Of a stretch of DNA of 64,000 nt, positions 18,250 to 28,088 are shown in pieces. A model generated the notes under the pieces. That model had not been told where the DNA came from and made no database searches. It saw nothing but the letters and a program-made list of their open reading frames with translations. Positions within the stretch are counted from its first letter, which is position 1, and every line of letters begins with the position of its first letter. The stretch covers positions 1 to 64,000 of the forward strand of contig NZ_NHSJ01000126.1 of NCBI RefSeq assembly GCF_002937075.1, in the 5' to 3' direction. Source of the DNA: Rhodoblastus sphagnicola (GTDB lineage: Bacteria > Pseudomonadota > Alphaproteobacteria > Rhizobiales > Beijerinckiaceae). Position numbers and translations under genes: made by a program.

Positions 18250-20079
18250 TTAAGCCTTCACCCGCACGTAGTCGCCGGGCGCGTCGCCAAAAGTCTTGCA
18301 CCGGCCGCCGGGCTTGCGGGCTTTCACCTTTTCGGGCGCCTGCGCGCTGACCCAGGCGACCCAATCCGGCCACCACGAACCCGGATGCGAGTCCGCCTTG
18401 GCGACCCAGTCCTCGAACGCGCCCTCGGGGCGGGGGCCGGTCCAGTACTGGTATTTCGGCTTGGGGCCGGGTGGATTGACCACGCCGGCGATATGCCCGG
18501 AGCCGCCCATCACATAGCGCATCTCGCCGCCAAACAGTTGTGCGCCCAGAAACACCGATTTCGCCGGCGCGATATGGTCTTCCTTGGTGGCGAGATTGTA
18601 GATGGGGATGGTGATCTTGCCCAAATCCAGCTTCACGTCGCCCAAAACCATCTCGCCCTGGGCGAAGCGGTTTTCCAGATAGCAGTTGCGCAGGTAATAG
18701 GAATGGTTTGCCCTGGGCATGCGGGTGGAATCGCTGTTCCAGGTCAAGAGGTCGAAGGCCATCGGCTCGATGCCCTTGAGGTAATTGTTGACGACATAGG
18801 ACCAGATCATGTCGTTCGGCCGGAGCATATTGAAGGCGTTGGCCATCGACTTGCCTTCGAGATAGCCGGACAGTTCCATCTCATGCTCGATGTTCTTGAT
18901 GCGGTCCTCGTCCGCGAACACCTTTAGATCGCCGGAATAGGTGAAATCGACCTGGGTGGTGAACAACGTCGCGGAAGCGATGCGGTCGTCGCCCTTCGCC
19001 GCCATATAGGCCAGCGACGCCGCCGTCAGCGTGCCGCCGACGCAATAGCCGATCGCCGTCACCTGCCGCTCGCCGGTGATTTTCTTGATCCGGTCGAGCG
19101 CGGCGAACACGCCGTCGGTCATGTAGGAAAAGAAATCCTTGTCGGCGTGGCGGGCGTCCGGATTGACCCAGGAAATGCAGAACACGGTCAGACCCTGGGA
19201 CACCGCCCAGCGGATGAAGCTCTTGTCCGGGTTGAGGTCGAGAATATAGAACTTGTTGATCCAGGGCGGGACGATCAGCAGCGGCCGCTTGAAAACCTGT
19301 TCGGTGGTCGGCGCATATTGCAGCAGTTCGATCAGTTCGTTGCGGAACACCACCTTGCCCGGCGTGGTGGCGAGATTGACGCCGAGCTTGAAATTCTCGC
19401 CGGAGGTCTGGCGGATGCGCAGGGTGCCCTCGCCGGCCTCGATGTCCTCGGCCAGCATTTTCATGCCGCGCGCGAGATTTTCGCCGTCCGCCTTCCAGGT
19501 GGCGTGCAGCACTTCCGGATTGGTCAGCAGGAAATTGGACGGCGCCAGCGCCGCCGCGACCTGCCGGACGTAAAAAGCCGCCTTGTCATGGGTGCGCTTG
19601 TCGAGTTTGGCCCCTTCGACCATCTGGTCGCACCAGGAGGACGTGATGCTGTAGGCCTGGCGCAGGAAATCGAAAGCCGGATGCGCCTGCCAGTCTTCCG
19701 AGACGAAGCGCTTGTCGCGCGGGTCGACGGGAATCAGCGGCTTGGTCTCTTCGCCCGCCATGCGGCGCAGCGTGTTGGTCCACAGGTCGAGAAAGCTGCT
19801 GGACAGACTGGTCTGCGCCTCGATGGTGCGGACGGGATCGGACAGCCAGTACTCGGCCACGTGGCCGAAGGTTTTCACGGCGTCGGCGACATCGTCGGCA
19901 AAGCCGGTCTTCACCTTGCCTTCCTCGACCGGCTTGACCATGGCGGCGAGCGCCTTGCCGCCATGTTCCACCGCCTTGGCGAAATTGTCGGCCATGCGCT
20001 CGAAATCGGGCATGTTCGAGGACGAGCTTTCGGATGTCTGGCCGGCTTGTTCGAATTGCTTCCCCGGACTCACGTTCAT
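18250..20079 (-). CDS. phaC: class I poly(3-hydroxyalkanoate) synthase
   Basis: A 609-residue enzyme that polymerises 3-hydroxyacyl-CoA, mainly (R)-3-hydroxybutyryl-CoA, into storage granules. The alpha/beta-hydrolase core has the lipase-like box with the nucleophile Cys346 (GYCVGG). The triad is completed by Asp501 (ATKEDHIAP) and His529 (GGSGHIAGV). The N-terminal domain (residues 1-about 240) is the class I type, with no need of a PhaE or PhaR subunit. The start at 20079 has GAGGA seven bases upstream. No phaA, phaB or phasin gene is adjacent. A hairpin terminator follows. Confidence 0.95.
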   Translation of the reverse strand: MNVSPGKQFEQAGQTSESSSSNMPDFERMADNFAKAVEHGGKALAAMVKPVEEGKVKTGFADDVADAVKTFGHVAEYWLSDPVRTIEAQTSLSSSFLDLWTNTLRRMAGEETKPLIPVDPRDKRFVSEDWQAHPAFDFLRQAYSITSSWCDQMVEGAKLDKRTHDKAAFYVRQVAAALAPSNFLLTNPEVLHATWKADGENLARGMKMLAEDIEAGEGTLRIRQTSGENFKLGVNLATTPGKVVFRNELIELLQYAPTTEQVFKRPLLIVPPWINKFYILDLNPDKSFIRWAVSQGLTVFCISWVNPDARHADKDFFSYMTDGVFAALDRIKKITGERQVTAIGYCVGGTLTAASLAYMAAKGDDRIASATLFTTQVDFTYSGDLKVFADEDRIKNIEHEMELSGYLEGKSMANAFNMLRPNDMIWSYVVNNYLKGIEPMAFDLLTWNSDSTRMPRANHSYYLRNCYLENRFAQGEMVLGDVKLDLGKITIPIYNLATKEDHIAPAKSVFLGAQLFGGEMRYVMGGSGHIAGVVNPPGPKPKYQYWTGPRPEGAFEDWVAKADSHPGSWWPDWVAWVSAQAPEKVKARKPGGRCKTFGDAPGDYVRVKA

Positions 20080-20180
20080 GGGGTTTCCTCACCTGTTGTC
20101 GGGCTCTTTTCGTGCGGCCTGTGGGGCCGCCGTCCCGTTTCGGACATAATAAGACGTTATGTGACAATATGCGTAGTTAT

Positions 20181-20202
20181 CCGATAGGCTGTCGCCTATT
20201 GG
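20181..20202. promoter_or_regulatory. inverted repeat between divergent phaC and exported-protein genes
   Basis: CCGATAGGC TGTC GCCTATTGG: arms match over eight of nine positions. It sits about 100 bases ahead of phaC and 40 ahead of the plus-strand gene at 20239, a good place for a dimeric repressor to control both. The binding protein is not known. Confidence 0.35.
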
Positions 20203-20238
20203 TTAGGTTATACCGCTCGAACAGAAAACCAAGGTCCA

Positions 20239-20655
20239 ATGCCGCACTTTTTCGCCCCGCCTTTAAAAGTGGGACGCCGTAGTTTCCGCAAGGACGCGAC
20301 CTTGGTCGCAGCCCTTCTCGCCGGCCTCGCCGCGTCGATGGGGGCGCCGGCCTGGGGGCAGGAGAATCCGCTGCGCGCGGTCACCAACGCCATCGGCCTG
20401 ACGGCGCCGACGGGGGAGCGCCCCGACTTCGTGCGCGAAAGCCGGCCGGACGAGGAGAAAATGGACTTCGTGCCTTTCCTCGGGCCGGAAAAGAAGCGCA
20501 TCCCCCTGAAAACGCAGGAACAGACGGCGGCCGACGACGCCGCTCTGGTCGCGGACAAGAACCGGGCGCAGGGCCGACAGAAGAAGCTGCAATCCGAGGC
20601 TGTCGAGCAACTGGCGCCCGCGCCGAAACCGCCGGCGATCACCGACAAGTTCTGA
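20239..20655 (+). CDS. exported protein of unknown function
   Basis: A 138-residue protein with a signal peptide (basic start, core LVAALLAGLAASMGAPAW, likely cleaved at AWG-QEN). The mature part is hydrophilic, with acidic FVRESRPDEEKMDFVPFLG and a Lys/Gln-rich helix (KNRAQGRQKKLQSEAVEQL) and a Pro-rich tail ending in ITDKF. No family recognised. It is divergent from phaC and lies 109 bases upstream of the aminotransferase gene on the same strand. Confidence 0.55.
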   Translation: MPHFFAPPLKVGRRSFRKDATLVAALLAGLAASMGAPAWGQENPLRAVTNAIGLTAPTGERPDFVRESRPDEEKMDFVPFLGPEKKRIPLKTQEQTAADDAALVADKNRAQGRQKKLQSEAVEQLAPAPKPPAITDKF

Positions 20656-20764
20656 GGCGATTCGCTCCAAAAAGCGCCTGACACCGGTCAATCCCGGTGC
20701 TAATCAGCAGATTCCCACGGCCAAGATGGAAAAACGGCCTGGCCAAAGCATGAGGACGAGATTG

Positions 20765-21979
20765 ATGAGCGATTTTTATCGCGTGCGGCGCCTGCCGCCC
20801 TATGTGTTCGAACAGGTCAATCGTCTCAAGGCCAAGGCCCGCGCCGCCGGCGCCGACATCATCGATCTCGGCATGGGCAATCCCGATCTTCCCGCGCCAA
20901 AACATGTCGTGGACAAGCTGGTTGAGACCGCGGGCAAGCCGCGCACCGACCGCTATTCCGCCTCCAAGGGCATAGCCGGTCTGCGCCGGGCGCAAGCCGG
21001 CTATTACGAGCGTCGCTTCGGCGTCAAGCTCGACCCCGACACCGAAGTGGTGGCGACGCTCGGCTCCAAGGAAGGTTTCGCCAATATGGCGCAGGCCATC
21101 ACCGCGCCGGGCGATGTGGTGCTGGTCCCGAACCCGTCCTATCCGATCCACGCCTTCGGCTTCCTGATGGCGGGCGGCGTGATCCGCTCGGTGCCGATCG
21201 AGCCCAACGAGGAATTCTTCCGCGCCGCCGAGCGCGCGATCATGCATTCCATCCCCAAGCCGATCGCCGTGGTGGTGTGCTATCCGTCCAACCCGACCGC
21301 CATGGTGGCCTCGCTGGATTTTTATCGCGATCTCGTGGCCTTCGCGAAGAAGCACGACATCTACATTCTCTCGGACATCGCCTATGCCGAGGTCTATTTC
21401 GACGACGACCCGCCGCCCTCGGTGTTGCAGGTGCCCGGCGCCAAGGATATTTGCGTCGAGTTCTCCTCCCTGTCGAAAACCTTCTCCATGGCGGGCTGGC
21501 GCGTCGGCTTCGCGGTCGGCAACGAGCGCCTGCTCAACGCGCTGAGCCGGGTGAAGTCCTATCTCGATTATGGCGCGTTCACGCCGATCCAGGTCGCCGC
21601 CACCGCGGCGCTCAACGGCCCGGACGATTGCATCAAGGAAATGCGCGCCACTTACAAGAGGCGGCGCGACGTGATGGTCGAGAGTTTCGCGCAGGCGGGC
21701 TGGCATATCCCCGCGCCTTCGGCCTCGATGTTCGCCTGGGTGCCGGTGCCGGAGAAATACCGCCCGCTCGGCAGCATCGAATTTTCAAAACTGCTGATCG
21801 AGAAGGCGGATGTCGCCGTGGCGCCCGGAATCGGCTTTGGCGAGCACGGCGACGATTACGTGCGGCTGGCGCTGGTCGAGAACGAGCAGCGCATCCGCCA
21901 GGCGGCGCGCGGCATCCGCCGCTTCTTCGATGGCGAGGACACGCTGCACAACATGATCCCGGCGCAGGCGCAGGCCTGA
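20765..21979 (+). CDS. class I PLP aminotransferase (alanine/aspartate or LL-DAP type)
   Basis: A 404-residue fold-type I aminotransferase. It shows GMGNPDLPAPKHVVDKL, substrate and cofactor loop LGSKEGFANM, VVVCYPSNPTAMV with the cofactor-contacting Asn, and the PLP-binding Lys in SSLSKTFSMAGWRVGF. It matches the alphaproteobacterial group annotated as aspartate, alanine (AlaC-like) or LL-diaminopimelate aminotransferase; the amino donor cannot be chosen from sequence. ATG 20765 is preferred over ATGs at 20726 and 20750 because AGGA lies at the right distance and the protein then begins MSDFYRVRRLPPYVFEQ, usual for the family. Confidence 0.9.
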   Translation: MSDFYRVRRLPPYVFEQVNRLKAKARAAGADIIDLGMGNPDLPAPKHVVDKLVETAGKPRTDRYSASKGIAGLRRAQAGYYERRFGVKLDPDTEVVATLGSKEGFANMAQAITAPGDVVLVPNPSYPIHAFGFLMAGGVIRSVPIEPNEEFFRAAERAIMHSIPKPIAVVVCYPSNPTAMVASLDFYRDLVAFAKKHDIYILSDIAYAEVYFDDDPPPSVLQVPGAKDICVEFSSLSKTFSMAGWRVGFAVGNERLLNALSRVKSYLDYGAFTPIQVAATAALNGPDDCIKEMRATYKRRRDVMVESFAQAGWHIPAPSASMFAWVPVPEKYRPLGSIEFSKLLIEKADVAVAPGIGFGEHGDDYVRLALVENEQRIRQAARGIRRFFDGEDTLHNMIPAQAQA

Positions 21980-21997
21980 GCAGAGGCGGGATTCTCT

Positions 21998-22023
21998 CCC
22001 TCTCCTCGCCTGCGGGGAGAGGG
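21998..22023. repeat. dispersed GC-rich palindrome
   Basis: CCCTCTCCTCGCC TGCGGGGAGAGGG, a near-perfect hairpin 20 bases after the aminotransferase stop. Same family as 25155-25180. Confidence 0.7.
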
Positions 22024-22110
22024 AACAGTCGTCGCTCCTGAAAGCGGATTAACCAGCCTCGCGCAAGCGGATTCGGCGAGATTGCGGCACTTTTCCTGGA
22101 GTTGGCCGCA

Positions 22111-23814
22111 ATGCGCAGCGATACCCCGCGCCTCCGTTTTTCGCTTTCCATCACTCAAATGGTCCTGGCGCTGGCGCTGGCCGCGCTGGCCACGATGGCG
22201 CTCGGCACCGGCATCGCCTTCGTCAATTTCTACCAAGAGACGCTGGAGCATCGCCGCGCGGAACTGCGCGCCGAGGTCGACATGGCCTCGCAAATCCTCA
22301 AGGTGAGCGTCAACGAGACGGGCGGCGACCGGCAGGCGGCGATCCGCGCCGGCCTTGAGCGGCTGCGTCCGCTGCGCTTCGGACAATCCGGTTACATTTT
22401 TGCCGTCTCGCTCGACGGCGTGGGACTGTTGGCGCCGGCCACGCCGCAAGTCGAAGGCACGGATCTGCTGGCGGTCACCGACCCGAATGGCGGCCATCCG
22501 TTCCGGATCCTGACGGATTTCGCGCGGACGCAGGGCGAGGGCTTCACGACCTACATCTGGAAGAAACCTGGCGGCGGCGGCGCGCTCGTGGACAAGCTCG
22601 CCTATGTCAAATCCATTCCCGAACTCGGACTCGTGGTCGGCAGCGGCGTCTATCTCGACGACAATCTCGCGCAAATCATGGCGGTGGCCGGGCGCGTCGC
22701 CCTTTATGTGACGCCGCTCGTGGTCCTGTTCGTCGCCCTCGCCCTCGGCGTCGGCCGCTTCATCGCGGGACGGATGACGGGCATGACCGGCGCGCTGCGG
22801 CGGATGGCGCAGGGCCACTATGACGCGGCGCTACCCGGCCTGCAAAACGCTGACGAACTGGGCGCGATGGCGCGCGAGGTCGAAGCCTTCAAGCAAAGTC
22901 TGGAGGAAAGCAACCGGGCGGCGAGCGCGCAGCGCGCGGAAGCGCGCCGCGAGGCGGCGCAGGCGCGCTCCGGCGACATGCGCGCCCTGGCGGAACGGTT
23001 CGAGGCGGCGGTCGGCGGCGTCGTCGGAGCGGTGGCGGGCGCGGCGCATCAACTGGAGACGGTGGCGCGTTCGCTGGCGAAGGAGGCGGGTTATACCGGC
23101 GAACAGGCGGAAATCGGCGCGCGCGCGGCGGACACGGCGGCGTCCAACATCCGTTCGGTGGCGGCGGCGGCCGAGCAACTCGCCCATTCGGTGGAGGAAA
23201 TCGGCGGCCAGGCCAACCGGTCGCGGGGGGTGTCGTCCAATGCGGAAACGGAGGCCGACAAGACCCACGGACGCATGGAGGAACTCAGCGGCGCCATCCA
23301 GCACATCGGCGGCATTGTGGAGCTGATCACCAGCATCGCCCAGCAGACCAACATGCTGGCGCTCAACGCCACCATCGAGGCGGCGCGCGCGGGCGAAATG
23401 GGGCGCGGTTTCGCCGTGGTGGCGCAGGAGGTGAAGTCGCTGGCGGAACAGACCACGCGCGCCACCGCCGAAATCGCCGACCAGATCGGCAATGTCCAGC
23501 GCGCCTCGCAGGAGGCGGCGGGCTGCATCGGGGCGATGACGGAAGCGAGCCACGAGGTCAATTCCATCGCCTCGGCCATTGCGGCTTCCGTGACCTCGCA
23601 GGGCGAGGCGACGCGGGAAATCGCGCAGAACGTCCACGAATCGGCGGCCCGGACAGCGGAGCTGACCAAGGTGATGGACGAAGTGCGCAACGCCTCGCGG
23701 CAATCGGGCGCATCGGCCAATCAGGTGCTGGATTCCGTGATGGGCCTGTCGCGCCACACCCAAAAGCTGCGCGAGGAATGCGACGCGTTTCTGGCGCAGG
23801 TGCGTGCGGCGTAG
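22111..23814 (+). CDS. Cache-domain methyl-accepting chemotaxis protein
   Basis: A 567-residue transmembrane chemoreceptor. Order: first membrane helix (about residues 12-37), a periplasmic single-Cache domain with [20 protein letters not shown] and [20 protein letters not shown], a second helix ([20 protein letters not shown], near 195-215), a HAMP linker, then the cytoplasmic coiled coil with tip [20 protein letters not shown]. Cache domains of this type bind small organic acids or amino acids; the ligand is unknown. Start at ATG 22111 has GGAG nine bases upstream, better than TTG 22102. The last codons and stop lie inside a 36-bp tandem repeat, so its C-terminus VRAA was set by the repeat. 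Confidence 0.9.
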   Translation: MRSDTPRLRFSLSITQMVLALALAALATMALGTGIAFVNFYQETLEHRRAELRAEVDMASQILKVSVNETGGDRQAAIRAGLERLRPLRFGQSGYIFAVSLDGVGLLAPATPQVEGTDLLAVTDPNGGHPFRILTDFARTQGEGFTTYIWKKPGGGGALVDKLAYVKSIPELGLVVGSGVYLDDNLAQIMAVAGRVALYVTPLVVLFVALALGVGRFIAGRMTGMTGALRRMAQGHYDAALPGLQNADELGAMAREVEAFKQSLEESNRAASAQRAEARREAAQARSGDMRALAERFEAAVGGVVGAVAGAAHQLETVARSLAKEAGYTGEQAEIGARAADTAASNIRSVAAAAEQLAHSVEEIGGQANRSRGVSSNAETEADKTHGRMEELSGAIQHIGGIVELITSIAQQTNMLALNATIEAARAGEMGRGFAVVAQEVKSLAEQTTRATAEIADQIGNVQRASQEAAGCIGAMTEASHEVNSIASAIAASVTSQGEATREIAQNVHESAARTAELTKVMDEVRNASRQSGASANQVLDSVMGLSRHTQKLREECDAFLAQVRAA

Positions 23815-23901
23815 GCGCGCGCACAAAACCGGGATGTGCGTGCGGCTTAGCCGCACGCACAAAACCGGGATGTGCGTGCGGCGTAGGCGCGCGCACAAAA
23901 C
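23800..23901. repeat. three tandem 36-bp repeats at the 3' end of the chemoreceptor gene
   Basis: Units start at 23800, 23836 and 23872. Each begins GTGCGTGCGGC and ends with CGCACAAAAC. The middle unit holds a perfect hairpin, GTGCGTGCGGC TTA GCCGCACGCAC; the outer two carry compensating-looking changes. The first unit supplies the last four codons and the stop of the chemoreceptor. It could act as a terminator or 3' RNA stabiliser. Confidence 0.85.
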
Positions 23902-23980
23902 TCAGGCGTTCGGGCGGCGTGATGGAGCCTTGCGCCGGCCCCCGTGGTCGTGAGAGCATGGCTTCAGCCTGGAGCATCCC

Positions 23981-24745
23981 ATGCCCCTCTCCGCCATTGC
24001 CGGCCTGCTTCTCGATCTCGACGGCGTTGTTTATGTTGGCGGCGGTCCGCTGCCCGGAGCCCTGGCCGCCATCGACCGGCTGCGCGAGGCGAAAATCCCC
24101 CTGCGTTTCGTCACCAACACCACGACGAAACCGCATCGCCGCCTGATCGCGGATCTCGCCGCCCTCGGCCTCATCGTAAAACCTGACGATCTCTTCACCC
24201 CGGCGAGTCTCGCCCGCGACGCCCTCGTTGCGGCGGGCCAAAAGCCATACCTGTTGATCCACCCCGGTCTCGTCGAAGATTTCGACGGCCTCGAACCCGG
24301 CGAGGACGCCGTGGTGATCGGCGACGCCCGAGAGGCCTTTACTTACGCCAATCTGAACAGGGCTTTCCGCCTGATCCAGGACGGCGCCGCCTTCCTCGCG
24401 CTGGCGCGCAACCGCAATTACCTCGACTGGGACCAAAAGCTCAGTCTTGACGTCGGCGGCTTCGTCGCCGCGCTGGAATACGCCTCGGAGAAGCCGGCGC
24501 ATGTGTTCGGCAAACCCTCGGCGGATTTCTTTCTCGGCGCCGTCCACGCCATGGGTTTGCAGCCGCGCCAGACCGCGATGATCGGCGATGACGCGGAGGC
24601 GGATATCGGCGGCGCCATGAAGGCGGGACTCTCGGGCATTCTGGTGCGCACCGGCAAATATCGCCCGGGCCAGGAAGGCTTGATAGCTCCGCCCACACTG
24701 ATCGCCGACGACCTGGCGCAGGCGGTCGATGTCCTGCTGGCCTAA
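23981..24745 (+). CDS. HAD-superfamily IIA phosphatase (NagD/LHPP-like)
   Basis: A 254-residue HAD hydrolase with a C2-type cap. Motif I is [13 protein letters not shown], motif [11 protein letters not shown], the Lys in FGKPSADFF is motif III and [16 protein letters not shown] is motif IV. It resembles the LHPP/TIGR01458 group of small-molecule or phospholysine/phosphohistidine phosphatases; the substrate is open. A GGAG site precedes ATG 23981. Its stop codon overlaps that of the convergent hisI gene by four bases. Confidence 0.88.
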   Translation: MPLSAIAGLLLDLDGVVYVGGGPLPGALAAIDRLREAKIPLRFVTNTTTKPHRRLIADLAALGLIVKPDDLFTPASLARDALVAAGQKPYLLIHPGLVEDFDGLEPGEDAVVIGDAREAFTYANLNRAFRLIQDGAAFLALARNRNYLDWDQKLSLDVGGFVAALEYASEKPAHVFGKPSADFFLGAVHAMGLQPRQTAMIGDDAEADIGGAMKAGLSGILVRTGKYRPGQEGLIAPPTLIADDLAQAVDVLLA

Positions 24746-25134
24746 ACTTCCGTAAGCCCGCCCTCGGGCGAAACCGCCCGGTAAAAACAGCTTTTGCGCC
24801 CGGTGTGGCAGGCCTTGCCGTCGCCGCCGACCTCAACGCGCAACAGCAGCGCGTCCTGATCGCAATCGACGCGCAGGTCCACCAGTTTTTGCACCTGCCC
24901 GGAGGTATCGCCCTTGCGCCACAGCGCGTTGCGCGAGCGCGACCAGTAATGGGCGATCCCGGTCTCCAGTGTCTTGTCCAGCGCCAGCGCATTCATATAG
25001 GCGAGCATCAGGATTTCACCGCTCGCCGCCTCCTGCGTGACGCAGACGATCAGCCCATGCGCATCGAATTTCGGCGTGAAGGCGAGGCCTTCTTCAAGCT
25101 CATGCTTATCGGTGGGAGGAGGGGGGAACTGCAT
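24742..25134 (-). CDS. hisI: phosphoribosyl-AMP cyclohydrolase
   Basis: A 130-residue enzyme that opens the purine ring of phosphoribosyl-AMP in histidine synthesis. Typical motifs are [38 protein letters not shown], the metal-site Asp/Cys cluster in [10 protein letters not shown] and [12 protein letters not shown]. It is the monofunctional form without a HisE domain. It lies downstream of aspS on the same strand with a palindromic repeat between, away from the other his genes. The start lacks a strong ribosome site. Confidence 0.95.
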   Translation of the reverse strand: MQFPPPPTDKHELEEGLAFTPKFDAHGLIVCVTQEAASGEILMLAYMNALALDKTLETGIAHYWSRSRNALWRKGDTSGQVQKLVDLRVDCDQDALLLRVEVGGDGKACHTGRKSCFYRAVSPEGGLTEV

Positions 25135-25154
25135 ATGAAGCGCTCAATCAAACC

Positions 25155-25180
25155 CCCTCTCCCCGCGTGCGGGGAGAGGG
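25155..25180. repeat. dispersed GC-rich palindrome
   Basis: CCCTCTCCCCGCG TGCGGGGAGAGGG, near-perfect hairpin between the aspS stop and the hisI start. The flanking TAGGGGTGAGGGGC extension is typical of this family of intergenic repeats. Confidence 0.75.
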
Positions 25181-25236
25181 TAGGGGTGAGGGGCAGGGGC
25201 ATTAGCCCCGACGTCATCAGGAAAGCCAGGCCAGCC

Positions 25237-27069
25237 TCAGCTCTTGGCCTCGACATTCACCCGCATATGCAATTCGCGCAACTGCTTGGGCGTCGCGGGC
25301 GAGGGGGCGCCCATCAGAATGTCCTCGGCGCGCTGGTTCATCGGGAACAACGCGACTTCGCGCAGGTTCTGCTCGCCCGCCAGCAGCATGATGATGCGGT
25401 CCACGCCCGCCGCCATGCCGCCGTGGGGCGGCGCGCCGTACTGGAAGGCGCGGTACATGCCGCCGAAGCGCTCGATCACCGTGTCCTCGCCATAGCCGGC
25501 GATCTCGAACGCCTTGACCATGCTTTCCGGGCGGTGGTTGCGGATGCCGCCGGAGGCGATTTCAAAGCCGTTGCAGGCGATGTCGTACTGGAACGCCTTG
25601 ATCGTCAGCGGATCCTGCGTATTCAGCGCCTCAAGGCCACCCTGCGGCATGGAGAAGGGGTTGTGGCCGAAATCGACTTTCTTGTCTTCCTCGTTGTACT
25701 CGTACATCGGGAAATCGACGACCCAGGCCAGTTCGAACCGCTCCTTGTCCACGAGATTCAAATCCTCGCCGACTTTGGTGCGCGCCAGCCCGGCAAATCT
25801 CGCGAATTTCTCGGGATCGCCCGCCACGAAAAAGGCGGCGTCGCCGGCGTTCAGACCGAGTTGGATACGGATCGCCTCGACCCTGTCAGGCCCGATATTG
25901 TTGGCGAGCGGACCGCGCCCGCCAACGCCTGACGCATTGGGGTTTTCCTTGAGGCTGGTCTCGTCCTTGGCGCGGTCGAAGAACAGGATATAGCCGAGAC
26001 CCGGCTGGCCCTCGCCCTGCGCCCAGGAGTTCATGCGGTCGGCGAAGGTGCGCTGGCCGCCTGTCGGCGCGGGAATGGCCCAGACCTCGTTTTTCGGCTG
26101 CTCCAGCAGGCGCGCGAAAATCTTGAAGCCGGAGCCGCGGAAATGCTCGGACACTTCCTGCATGACGATGGGATTGCGCAGGTCGGGCTTGTCGGAGCCA
26201 TATTTGCGCAAGGCCTCGGCATAGGGGATGCGCGGCCAGGTCTTCGTCACCGGCCGGCCCTTGCCGAATTTTTCAAAAATGCCGGTGATGATCGGCTCCA
26301 TCGCGGCGAACACGTCGTCCTGCGTGACAAAGCTCATTTCCAGGTCGAGTTGGTAGAATTCGCCGGGCAGGCGGTCGGCGCGCGGGTCTTCGTCGCGGAA
26401 ACAGGGCGCGATCTGGAAATAGCGGTCGAAGCCCGCCATCATCAGAAGCTGCTTGTACTGCTGCGGCGCCTGCGGCAAGGCGTAAAACTTGCCGGGATGG
26501 ATGCGCGAGGGGACGAGAAAATCGCGGGCGCCTTCGGGCGAGGAGGCGGTCAGGATCGGCGTCTGGAACTCGTTGAAGCCGGCCGCCTTCATGCTCGTGC
26601 GCATTTCATCGACAACGCGGCCGCGCAAAACCATGTTGTTGTGGATGCGCTCGCGGCGCAGGTCGAGGAAGCGGTATTTCAGCCGGGTTTCCTCGGGATA
26701 ATCCTGGTCGCCGAACACCGGCAGCGGCAATTCGCCGGCCGGGCCTAAAACCTCGGCGGCGCGGACATAAACCTCGATCCGGCCGGTCGCCAGTTCGTCA
26801 TTGTCGGTGCTCTTGCCGTCCATGGTCGGACGGCGCCGCACGTCGCCGTCGAGCCGCACCACCCATTCCGCCCGAAACGACTCGGCCAGCTTGAAGGCGG
26901 GGGAATCGGGATCGACCACGCATTGGGTGATGCCGTAATGGTCACGCAGATCGATGAACAGCACGCCGCCGAAGTCTCGGATACGGTGGCACCAACCGGA
27001 CAGGCGGGTGGTTTCGCCAATGTGCGTTTCGCGGATTTCGCCGCAGGTGTGGGAGCGATAGGCGTGCAT
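25237..27069 (-). CDS. aspS: aspartyl-tRNA synthetase
   Basis: A 610-residue class II synthetase charging tRNA-Asp. The N-terminal OB-fold anticodon domain holds [17 protein letters not shown]. The catalytic core has motif 2 ([20 protein letters not shown]) and motif 3 ([19 protein letters not shown]), with the bacterial GAD insertion between. Many Alphaproteobacteria use this enzyme in a non-discriminating mode that also forms Asp-tRNA-Asn; that cannot be settled here. It lies 85 bases downstream of the dikinase-regulator gene on the same strand. Confidence 0.96.
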   Translation of the reverse strand: MHAYRSHTCGEIRETHIGETTRLSGWCHRIRDFGGVLFIDLRDHYGITQCVVDPDSPAFKLAESFRAEWVVRLDGDVRRRPTMDGKSTDNDELATGRIEVYVRAAEVLGPAGELPLPVFGDQDYPEETRLKYRFLDLRRERIHNNMVLRGRVVDEMRTSMKAAGFNEFQTPILTASSPEGARDFLVPSRIHPGKFYALPQAPQQYKQLLMMAGFDRYFQIAPCFRDEDPRADRLPGEFYQLDLEMSFVTQDDVFAAMEPIITGIFEKFGKGRPVTKTWPRIPYAEALRKYGSDKPDLRNPIVMQEVSEHFRGSGFKIFARLLEQPKNEVWAIPAPTGGQRTFADRMNSWAQGEGQPGLGYILFFDRAKDETSLKENPNASGVGGRGPLANNIGPDRVEAIRIQLGLNAGDAAFFVAGDPEKFARFAGLARTKVGEDLNLVDKERFELAWVVDFPMYEYNEEDKKVDFGHNPFSMPQGGLEALNTQDPLTIKAFQYDIACNGFEIASGGIRNHRPESMVKAFEIAGYGEDTVIERFGGMYRAFQYGAPPHGGMAAGVDRIIMLLAGEQNLREVALFPMNQRAEDILMGAPSPATPKQLRELHMRVNVEAKS

Positions 27070-27154
27070 GAGTCTTGAGCCTTGAAAGGAGTTTGGGCCG
27101 TGCCTAGCCTAAAAAGCCCCCGGCGTGAAGGGGAGGCGGCGGCGGTCGCCTCGC

Positions 27155-27985
27155 CTAATCCGACAGGAACTTCATCTGGTGCAAGCGATGCAGATCCATG
27201 ATCGACGCCGCCGTTTCCTCGATGGAGCGGCGGGTGACGTCGATCATCGGCCATTTGCGCTCGTTGAACAGGCGCCTGGACTGGGCGATCTCGTCGGACA
27301 CCATGGCGCGGTCCACATAGGGCGTATTGTCGGCGACATTGAGCGACAGCAGCCGATTCTCGCGAATCTGCACGATGCGCTCGGGCGAGGCCAGCAGGCC
27401 GACCACCAGCGGGCGGTTGAGCTGAAAAATCGCCTCGGGGATCGGCGCGCCGGGCACCAGCGGCAGATTTGCGGTCTTCACGCCGCGATTGGCGAGATAG
27501 ATGCTGGTCGGGGTTTTCGACGTCCGGCTCACGCCGAGCAGCACCACGTCGGCGCTCTCGAATTCATCCACGCCCTGGCCGTCGTCATGGGCCATCGTAT
27601 AGTTCAGCGCCTCGATGCGGCGGAAATATTCGGAATTGAGCGTGTGCTGGGCGCCGGGACGCGGGCTTTGCGCCGGGCCGAGATAGGAATGGAACAGGTT
27701 GACGATCGGCTCCAGCACCGACATCGACACCGCGCCGAATTCGGCGCAGGCCGATTGCAATTCGTCGCTGAGGGTCGGATCGACCAGCGTGTAGAGCACA
27801 ATGCCCGGCGCCGACTGGATCTCGTTGATCACCCGCGCGAGCTGGTCGGCGTTGCGCACCAGCGGATAGACGTGCTCGATCGACACCGTGCCCTGATATT
27901 GCGCCGCCACCGCGCGGCTGACGGCGATCAGGGTTTCGCCGGTGGAATCGGACACAAGGTGAAGATGGAAATAGTTGCGGTTCAT
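27155..27985 (-). CDS. PEP synthase/pyruvate phosphate dikinase regulatory protein (DUF299)
   Basis: A 276-residue bifunctional regulator: ADP-dependent kinase and phosphate-dependent phosphorylase acting on the Thr next to the catalytic His of PPDK or PEP synthase. Family marks are [14 protein letters not shown], the P-loop [18 protein letters not shown] and [14 protein letters not shown]. Start at ATG 27985 has AGGA upstream; an ATG nine codons earlier is less likely. It lies upstream of aspS. The truncated dikinase at 4415-5995 keeps the Thr-Ser-His target, so it is a possible substrate along with any full-length enzyme elsewhere. Confidence 0.92.
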   Translation of the reverse strand: MNRNYFHLHLVSDSTGETLIAVSRAVAAQYQGTVSIEHVYPLVRNADQLARVINEIQSAPGIVLYTLVDPTLSDELQSACAEFGAVSMSVLEPIVNLFHSYLGPAQSPRPGAQHTLNSEYFRRIEALNYTMAHDDGQGVDEFESADVVLLGVSRTSKTPTSIYLANRGVKTANLPLVPGAPIPEAIFQLNRPLVVGLLASPERIVQIRENRLLSLNVADNTPYVDRAMVSDEIAQSRRLFNERKWPMIDVTRRSIEETAASIMDLHRLHQMKFLSD

Positions 27986-28088
27986 CGTCCTGACCTTCGG
28001 CGTGCGAGTCATTCTTTCTAGCGTTTTTTGTGGCGATGTGTAGCGGGGCGCTCTTTCTTTGCGTCGGCAAAAGGGATTAACTAAAAAA

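Noticed and set aside
23800-23901. CRISPR-like array
   Set aside because: The units are contiguous tandem copies without variable spacers, no cas genes are near, and the first unit is coding.
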